Part shown: positions 50,771 through 55,997 of the stretch, piece by piece | How positions within the stretch are numbered: position 1 is the stretch's first letter | Layout: each line of letters opens with the position of its first letter | Assembly (NCBI GenBank): GCA_903918315.1 | Contig: CAIXEA010000233.1 | Coordinates: 1 to 55,997 of the forward strand | Direction of reading: 5' to 3' | DNA: 55,997 nt | Source of the DNA: an uncultured Acetobacteraceae bacterium | GTDB lineage: Bacteria; Pseudomonadota; Alphaproteobacteria; Acetobacterales; Acetobacteraceae | Notes under the pieces: model-generated | The model's input: the letters and a program-made list of their open reading frames with translations, nothing else | Databases searched by the model: none | Told to the model about the DNA's origin: nothing | Translations under genes and position numbers: made by a program

Positions 50771-51712
50771 TCAATCGGCAAAGAATTCCGCTGCCAACCG
50801 GGACTGACGCGCGTTGCGGGGGCCACGCGCGATGCCTTGGACGGCGGTAATATCACCCAGCATCGTCGCCGAGGCCGCATCATCCGCCAGGCCGAACCGC
50901 GCCGCATGGGTGTGGATCTCCGCGATGATATGGGTGGCCAGCACCCGCAAACCCACCAAGGCCGCGGAGGTATGGTTCAATCGGCCTTCGTCCAAAGACG
51001 CGATGACCGCCTTCGCCGCCTCTTCATAGACCGCGATCAGGGCAACGATCGCACCGAGTGACAGTGCTTCGTCCGTGCCTTTATGCCCCGCTCGCCCCAG
51101 CCGCGGGAGCAGGTATTGGAAGCCCCCAAGCAAGGCGACGGTACCGACGGCGTCTTCGACGTCACGGAAACCGATGGCCATCCGGTCATAGGCCACGTCC
51201 TCGGGGCCGAGTTGGGCCGCGCGCGATACCTCACAGCCGTCCAAAACCAGACCGCAATGGCAGGATGGCCGCAGCGCGTGGAAGCCCGGCATCTCCTTCA
51301 AGGTCAGTCCGGGTGTTTCGCGGGGAACCAGAAACGCGCCATAGCGCTTGCGTCCGGCCACTTCCGCGGTGATAGCGAAAACCAAGATCGCATCGGCCGA
51401 AGGTCCGTTGCTGACCCAGGCTTTCTGACCGCTGATTCGCACGACGTCACCGTCGATGACGGCGCGGGTTGTCAGCAATTTGGGATGGGCGCCTACGTCC
51501 GGCTCGGAAATAGCCACCGAAACGCCCTTGCCCATGAGCGCCGATTTCTGCGTGTCCGTGCCGAAGCCCGCGATGAAGTGGCGGTAAACGAGTTGCCGAC
51601 CACCCCAGGCGCCACCGATTCCGAGCAAGCCGGTCCGCTTAACCAGCGCGGCCTTGACCGCGGCAAGGGCGTTGTAGCTGGGCTCCGGAGCGAACAGGCC
51701 TGCCTGTTCCAT
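50771..51712 (-). CDS. Acyl-CoA dehydrogenase family protein; N-terminal start unresolved
   Basis: From the ATG at 51712 it gives 313 residues. It contains VSVAISEPDVGAHPKLLTTR and VRISGQKAWVSNGPSADAIL (flavin and substrate-binding middle domain), DRMAIGFRDVEDAVGT, and a C-terminal helical bundle. The family's N-terminal helix is missing in this version, but the frame continues upstream as SDSTNTRIDAWLARC and NPAEDPFPG, which looks genuine. A TGA at 51805-51803 closes the frame, and no ATG, GTG or TTG lies between. An ATA at 51790 or ATT at 51793 is the only start that would include the whole segment. The gene follows the CoA hydrolase gene and may act on its product. Confidence 0.78.
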   Translation of the reverse strand: MEQAGLFAPEPSYNALAAVKAALVKRTGLLGIGGAWGGRQLVYRHFIAGFGTDTQKSALMGKGVSVAISEPDVGAHPKLLTTRAVIDGDVVRISGQKAWVSNGPSADAILVFAITAEVAGRKRYGAFLVPRETPGLTLKEMPGFHALRPSCHCGLVLDGCEVSRAAQLGPEDVAYDRMAIGFRDVEDAVGTVALLGGFQYLLPRLGRAGHKGTDEALSLGAIVALIAVYEEAAKAVIASLDEGRLNHTSAALVGLRVLATHIIAEIHTHAARFGLADDAASATMLGDITAVQGIARGPRNARQSRLAAEFFAD

Positions 51713-51782
51713 TCCAGGGAACGGGTCCTCCGCCGGGTTCGGGCAGCGCGCCAGCCAGGCATCGATCCGCGTGTTGGTGCTG

Positions 51783-53114
51783 TCAGATATAATGCCTCGG
51801 GATCAGTCTGTTCTCTCGGGCTTCGCGCGCCAATTCATCGCGGAAATCAGGATGCGCCAGCGCGATCAGCGATTTGGCGCGCTCGGGCACCGATTGACCC
51901 TTCAGATTGGCGATGCCGTATTCGGTCACGACGTACATCATGTCCGAGCGTGTGGTGGTGACGATGTTGCCCATTGTCAGATCAAGAACGATTCGACTTT
52001 TGCGTATCCCCGCTTTTTCATAGGTCGAGGACAGGCAGATAAACGATTTCCCCCCCTTGGATGCGTAAGCGCCACGCACGAACTGTGCCTGCCCGCCGGA
52101 GCCGCTGATGTGGCGATGGCCATCGGATTCCGAAGCCGCCTGGCCTTGCAGATCCATCTGGGTGGTATTGTTGATCGCCACCACCCGATCATTGCGCATG
52201 ATAATGTCTGGAAGGTTGACCTGTTCGATCGGCAGAATTTGAAAATCCGCGTTGCGGTCTAGCGTTTCATACAACGCGTGGGACCCGAGGGCGAACGTGT
52301 AAACAATTTTGCCTGGATAAAGCTGTTTGGCCGAACCTGTGATTCGGCCAGCCCGATAGAGGTCCGCGATTCCGTCCGTCATCATCTCGGTATGCACGCC
52401 AAGGTCGCGTACGCCGCTGTTTTGCAGCAGCGAGCAGACCGCGTTCGGCATGCCACCGATACCAATTTGCAGGCATGACCCATCTTCGATCTCATTGGCG
52501 ATCAAACGCGCGACGGCCCGATCAACGTCTGTCGGCGGCGGGTTGGGCAGTTGCGGCATGGGCGCGTTGTCGCCCGTGATGACGTAATCGACTTCACTGC
52601 GATGCAGACTATTACCGTCACCGACGGCGTGTGGCATGGCCGTGCTGGTTTCGACGATGACTGTTTTCGCCCGTGCGATAATGGACCGGTACCACAGGTG
52701 GTTGGCGCTGAAGTTGAAATGCCCGTTCTGGTCCATGGGACAGGTTTTCAGCACCACGACATCCACGGGTTCGATGAATCGCCTATAGTAATCGGGAATT
52801 TCCCCGAGATTGCAGGGGATGTAGTGGCTGATCCCAGCATCATGTTTGCGGCGGTCATAGCCGCCCATGTGCCAGCTGAACCAGAAGAAGTGTTCTCCAT
52901 CGGGATCAGCTTCCAGGATCGCGCGCGGCCGGGTCGCGAGCGCCGACCGGATCTTGACGTCGCGCAGTTCTGCTTTGCGGGCCGCGAGGGCGGTGTCGAA
53001 CAAATCCGGTTGATTGAACGTGGCGCCATAATCCAGCCAGTTCCCCGATCGTACCAGGGCGGCCGCGTCCGTTGCTGAAATGGGGCGCGCTTGTTTCTGT
53101 CCGTTTCCTCGCAC
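51783..53114 (-). CDS. Acetyl-CoA hydrolase/CoA-transferase family protein
   Basis: A 443-residue protein of the acetyl-CoA hydrolase/4-hydroxybutyrate CoA-transferase family. It shows FWFSWHMGGYDRRKHDAGIS, GIGGMPNAVCSLL, LGVHTEMMTDG with the presumed catalytic Glu, and INNTTQMDLQGQAASES and HRHISGSGGQAQFVRGAYAS at the CoA site. It moves or removes CoA on short acyl groups. The start is GTG at 53114, since the family begins near RGNGQKQARPIS; GAGGG lies about ten bases ahead. A frame-open extension to 53231 crosses the dnaJ terminator and looks non-coding. The acyl-CoA dehydrogenase gene follows. Confidence 0.87.
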   Translation of the reverse strand: MRGNGQKQARPISATDAAALVRSGNWLDYGATFNQPDLFDTALAARKAELRDVKIRSALATRPRAILEADPDGEHFFWFSWHMGGYDRRKHDAGISHYIPCNLGEIPDYYRRFIEPVDVVVLKTCPMDQNGHFNFSANHLWYRSIIARAKTVIVETSTAMPHAVGDGNSLHRSEVDYVITGDNAPMPQLPNPPPTDVDRAVARLIANEIEDGSCLQIGIGGMPNAVCSLLQNSGVRDLGVHTEMMTDGIADLYRAGRITGSAKQLYPGKIVYTFALGSHALYETLDRNADFQILPIEQVNLPDIIMRNDRVVAINNTTQMDLQGQAASESDGHRHISGSGGQAQFVRGAYASKGGKSFICLSSTYEKAGIRKSRIVLDLTMGNIVTTTRSDMMYVVTEYGIANLKGQSVPERAKSLIALAHPDFRDELAREARENRLIPRHYI

Positions 53115-53171
53115 CGTGGTGGTCCCTCTGAGGTTTTCAATTTGGCCAGCGGGACGAAGATGGCCCCGTCG

Positions 53172-53204
53172 AAAACGCCTCCGGTGTCTCTGACACTGGG
53201 GGCG
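53172..53204 (-). terminator. Rho-independent terminator after dnaJ
   Basis: Arms 53176-53188 and 53192-53204 pair over 13 positions (two G-U wobbles) around a three-base loop. Read on the minus strand the hairpin is followed by TTTTC. It lies 60 bases beyond the dnaJ stop and ahead of the CoA hydrolase gene, so it should end the dnaKJ transcript. Confidence 0.68.
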
Positions 53205-53263
53205 GATCGATTCGCAGTTACCAAACGGCATCAGTCAAGTAGGGCTGACGGTGCCGCGCTGAT

Positions 53264-54394
53264 TTAGCCCCGCCCGCCCTCGAAGAACTCCTTCACCTTG
53301 GCGAAGAACCCGGCGTTTTCCGGGCTGCCTTTGGCGTTGGTCTGATCCTCGGCGTCGAATTGCTCCAGCAATTCGCGCTGTCGTGCCGTCAGCGACTGCG
53401 GTGTTTCCACAGCGACCTCGATGACCATGTCACCGCGGGCCGGGTTGCGCAGGACGGAGAATCCCTTGCCGCGTAACCGGAATTGCTGCCCTGTCTGGGT
53501 TCCCGGCGGGATTTTGACGCGCGCTTTGGAACCGTCGATCACCGGCACCTCAACGTCGCCACCCAATGCCGCCTGGGTCATCCGCAGCGGCACCCGCATC
53601 AGGATATGGGCGCCTTCGCGCTGGAAGAATGCGTGCGGACGAACGTTGACATGGACATACAGGTCGCCGTTCCGCACGCCCTGGCCCCCGGCTTCGCCCT
53701 GCTCCTGCAGGCGGATGCGCGTGCCATCGTCCACGCCGGCGGGGATCGACACCTCGATCGTGCGTTCGCGCTGGACCGTCCCGGCTCCGCGGCAGATACG
53801 GCAGGGATTGCGGATGGTTTTACCCTGGCCGCCGCAGGTCGGGCAGGTACGCTCGATCATGAAGAAGCCCTGCTGCGCACGGACCTTGCCATTACCCCGG
53901 CATGTGCCGCAGGTCTCGGCGGCGCGATTGGCATCAGCCGAACCGCTGCCGGTGCAGGTTTCACAGGTGACGCGGGTCGGCACACGGATCGAGGATTTGA
54001 CCCCTTTGAACGCCTGTTCAAGGTCGATCTCAACAGCCTGAGCAATGTCGTTGCCAGTCCGCGGTCGGCCGCGATTGCCCCCCATCTGGCCGAACATCTG
54101 TTCGAAAATATCGCCGAGGCCGCCGCCGCCGAAATCGAACCCGCCGGCCTGCGCGCCACCGCCGCCCTGTTCAAAGGCGGCATGGCCGAACCGGTCGTAT
54201 GCGGCGCGTTTCTGATCATCCTTGAGGACGTCGTAGGCTTCGCTCAATTCTTTGAACTTGGCTTCCGCGTCCTTGTTTCCGGGATTGCGATCCGGATGAT
54301 ATTGCATCGCGAGTTTGCGGTACGCCTTCTTAAGGTCATCCGCGCTGGCGTCCTTGGCCACGCCGAGCGTGGTGTAAAAATCTTGCTTGGCCAT
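53264..54394 (-). CDS. dnaJ: Chaperone protein DnaJ
   Basis: A 376-residue type I J-protein. The J-domain (1-70) has the HPD triad in [10 protein letters not shown] Gly/Phe-rich linker follows ([20 protein letters not shown]). Four zinc-binding CXXCXGXG repeats are intact: [24 protein letters not shown] and CRICRGAG. The C-terminal substrate-binding domain follows. It stimulates DnaK ATPase and delivers unfolded clients. The start at 54394 begins [17 protein letters not shown], as expected; an in-frame ATG seven codons earlier is less likely. Confidence 0.96.
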   Translation of the reverse strand: MAKQDFYTTLGVAKDASADDLKKAYRKLAMQYHPDRNPGNKDAEAKFKELSEAYDVLKDDQKRAAYDRFGHAAFEQGGGGAQAGGFDFGGGGLGDIFEQMFGQMGGNRGRPRTGNDIAQAVEIDLEQAFKGVKSSIRVPTRVTCETCTGSGSADANRAAETCGTCRGNGKVRAQQGFFMIERTCPTCGGQGKTIRNPCRICRGAGTVQRERTIEVSIPAGVDDGTRIRLQEQGEAGGQGVRNGDLYVHVNVRPHAFFQREGAHILMRVPLRMTQAALGGDVEVPVIDGSKARVKIPPGTQTGQQFRLRGKGFSVLRNPARGDMVIEVAVETPQSLTARQRELLEQFDAEDQTNAKGSPENAGFFAKVKEFFEGGRG

Positions 54395-54429
54395 GTCAGC
54401 CCATTCCTCAGGCACTGAATCGAAACGAA

Positions 54430-54464
54430 GTCGCGCCCGCCTTCGGATGAAGCACGGGCGCGAC
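54430..54464 (-). terminator. Stem-loop between dnaK and dnaJ
   Basis: GTCGCGCCCG (54430-54439) and CGGGCGCGAC (54455-54464) are perfect complements, with a smaller CTTC/GAAG stem inside the loop. Read on the minus strand it is followed by TTCGTTTC, only weakly T-rich. It probably attenuates or stabilises the dnaK message, giving more DnaK than DnaJ. Confidence 0.55.
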
Positions 54465-54489
54465 CATTAGCCAATCGGGCGAGGAACCC

Positions 54490-55997
54490 TCAGCCCTTCT
54501 TCTTTTTGTCGTCGACTTCTTCGAACTCTGCGTCGACGACCTTCTCGTTGGGGTTGGCCCCACCGGGTGCGGCGCCACCAGCCGCCTGGGCCGCATCGGC
54601 TTCGGCCTTATACATGGCCTCCCCGATTTTCATCGCGGCCTGGGACAGGCGTTCGGTTGCTTGCTTAAGCGCTTCGGCATCCGTGCCTTCCAGCGCGGAT
54701 TTCGCCGCTGCGATCGCGGCTTCGGCTTCGCCCTTGTCCTGCGCACCGAGCTTGTCGCCATGCTCGCTCAGGTTTTTCTCGACCTGATGCACCAGACTCT
54801 CCGCGTGGTTGCGGGCTTCCACCATCTCCCGCCGCTTCTTGTCGGCTTCGGCATTCGCCTCGGCTTCCTTGACCATGCGCTGAATGTCGGCTTCCGACAG
54901 GCCGCCGGAGGCCTGGATGCGGATCTGCTGTTCCTTGCCGGTCGCCTTGTCCTTCGCTTGCACTGAGACGATGCCGTTGGCATCGATATCGAACGTCACC
55001 TCGATCTGCGGTACGCCGCGCGGGGCAGGCGGCAGGCCGGTCAGGTCGAAGTTGCCCAGCAGTTTGTTGTCGGCCGCCATCTCTCGCTCGCCCTGGTAGA
55101 CCTTGATGGTCACGGCGCTCTGATTGTCGTCGGCGGTGGAGAACACCTGCGATTTCTTGGTGGGGATCGTGGTGTTGCGCTCAATCAGGCGGGTGAACAC
55201 GCCGCCCAGGGTTTCGATGCCCAGCGACAGCGGGGTCACGTCCAGCAGCAGCACGTCCTTGACGTCGCCCTTGAGCACGCCGCCCTGCACCGCGGCGCCA
55301 ATGGCGACCACTTCGTCGGGGTTCACGTTGCGGGCGGGTTCGCGGCCGAAGAAGGTCTTCACCGTCTCGATGACCTTGGGCATGCGCGTCATGCCACCCA
55401 CCAGGATCACCTCGGTGATTTCGCCGGCGGTCACGCCGGCATCCTTCAGAGCCGCCCGGCACGGGCCAAGCGTCCGGGTGATCAGGTCATCCACCAGCGC
55501 TTCCAGCTTCGCCCGGGTGATCTTCATCACCAGGTGCTTCGGACCAGAGGCATCAGCCGTGATGAACGGCAGGTTCACCTCGGTCTCACGCGAAGAAGAC
55601 AATTCGATCTTTGCTTTTTCCGCGGCTTCCTTCAGCCGCTGCAGCGCCAGCTTGTCTTTGCGCAGGTCGATGCCCTGCTCTTTCTTGAATTCGTCGGCGA
55701 GGTAGTCGATCAGGCGCAGATCGAAGTCTTCACCGCCGAGGAAGGTGTCGCCGTTGGTGGACTTCACTTCGAACACGCCATCGCCGATTTCCAGCACGGA
55801 GATATCGAAGGTGCCCCCGCCGAGATCGTAGACCACGATCGTGCCGGCGCCCTTCTTGTCCATGCCATAGGCCAGCGCGGCGGCCGTCGGCTCGTTGATG
55901 ATGCGCAGAACCTCGAGACCGGCGATCTTGCCGGCATCCTTGGTCGCCTGACGCTGGCTGTCGTTGAAATAGGCGGGGACGGTGATGACCGCCTGGG
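54490..55997 (-). CDS. dnaK: Chaperone protein DnaK (C-terminal part; 5' end outside window)
   Basis: About 502 residues of Hsp70 lie in the window; the gene continues past its right edge. The visible part opens at [20 protein letters not shown] and [13 protein letters not shown], then [33 protein letters not shown] and the linker [13 protein letters not shown]. The substrate-binding and lid domains follow. The C-terminus [20 protein letters not shown] is the usual acidic tail, here with extra lysines. It refolds proteins with DnaJ and GrpE. Confidence 0.96.
   Translation of the reverse strand, partial: QAVITVPAYFNDSQRQATKDAGKIAGLEVLRIINEPTAAALAYGMDKKGAGTIVVYDLGGGTFDISVLEIGDGVFEVKSTNGDTFLGGEDFDLRLIDYLADEFKKEQGIDLRKDKLALQRLKEAAEKAKIELSSSRETEVNLPFITADASGPKHLVMKITRAKLEALVDDLITRTLGPCRAALKDAGVTAGEITEVILVGGMTRMPKVIETVKTFFGREPARNVNPDEVVAIGAAVQGGVLKGDVKDVLLLDVTPLSLGIETLGGVFTRLIERNTTIPTKKSQVFSTADDNQSAVTIKVYQGEREMAADNKLLGNFDLTGLPPAPRGVPQIEVTFDIDANGIVSVQAKDKATGKEQQIRIQASGGLSEADIQRMVKEAEANAEADKKRREMVEARNHAESLVHQVEKNLSEHGDKLGAQDKGEAEAAIAAAKSALEGTDAEALKQATERLSQAAMKIGEAMYKAEADAAQAAGGAAPGGANPNEKVVDAEFEEVDDKKKKG

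Noticed and set aside
51083-51961. Plus-strand frame opposite the acyl-CoA dehydrogenase gene
   Set aside because: No recognisable features and Arg/Gly-rich; the opposite strand codes for a clear enzyme.
53115-53231. N-terminal extension of the acetyl-CoA hydrolase gene
   Set aside because: It crosses the dnaJ terminator hairpin and reads as Arg/His-rich non-family sequence; the GTG at 53114 matches the family start.
1-55997. tRNA, rRNA, CRISPR arrays and insertion sequences
   Set aside because: None were recognised by eye. No regularly spaced repeats, transposase-like proteins or clover-leaf patterns were seen; a covariance-model scan would be needed to exclude small RNAs.

Overview
The window is about 56 kb of GC-rich chromosome from an alphaproteobacterium. 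A Rhodospirillales member, probably Acetobacteraceae, fits best. The lines of evidence are a short Hda-type DnaA homologue, a bacterial aa3-oxidase subunit IV, a DUF2336 protein, a CycM-type anchored cytochrome c, monofunctional prephenate dehydratase, YejABEF, and a dnaK-dnaJ pair. The family assignment is inference. No rRNA, tRNA, CRISPR array or insertion sequence was seen, and no gene-free gap exceeds 300 bases.

Layout, left to right. (1) 1-3254 is the right edge of a phage-tail-like module: a fibronectin-III protein and a LamG-like/SGNH-esterase protein. (2) 3263-8729 is a CoA-dependent catabolic island: two tandem paralogous cupin-like proteins, a CaiD-like enoyl-CoA hydratase, a family III CoA-transferase and an MFS exporter, with a divergent luciferase-like flavin oxidoreductase. 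(3) 8734-14287 is the complete yejABEF peptide ABC importer. (4) 14322-17441 holds a HisN-type phosphatase and an anchored cytochrome c, divergent from kdsB-pheA. (5) 17426-28346 is an accessory surface/export locus: a GT4 glycosyltransferase, a protein with three ChW-like repeats, a small unknown protein, a TPR-GT2-GT4 fusion, a 14-repeat SEL1 protein, and a type I secretion membrane-fusion protein with its ABC transporter. (6) 28621-33706 carries an amidase, a GNAT acetyltransferase, an AmpG-like permease, an SDR and a DUF2336 protein. (7) 33706-39770 carries a GGDEF cyclase coupled to the DUF2336 gene, then a liv-type ABC importer in which LivM and LivG are fused. (8) 39763-41284 has a LigB/DODA-type dioxygenase and a methyltransferase, next to a 79% AT island. 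(9) 41541-49763 is core housekeeping: pgsA-perM-hda-ppk1-ppx on one strand, purM-purN on the other, and an orphan aa3-oxidase subunit IV. (10) 49793-55997 has DoxX, Ndk, an acyl-CoA dehydrogenase, an acetyl-CoA hydrolase/transferase, DnaJ and the C-terminal part of DnaK.

The best candidate for an undescribed system is region 5. It puts a type I exporter with a cysteine-less C39-like domain beside glycosyltransferases, a SEL1 scaffold and a ChW-like repeat protein, with no recognisable RTX cargo or TolC partner. A second candidate is the tandem-cupin/CoA-transferase/hydratase cluster of region 2. Several genes show unusual starts. The SDR gene uses TTG behind a perfect Shine-Dalgarno. The hisN and TPR-GT genes could start on a CTG overlapping the upstream TGA. 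The acyl-CoA dehydrogenase has family-like N-terminal sequence but no ATG, GTG or TTG in front of it.
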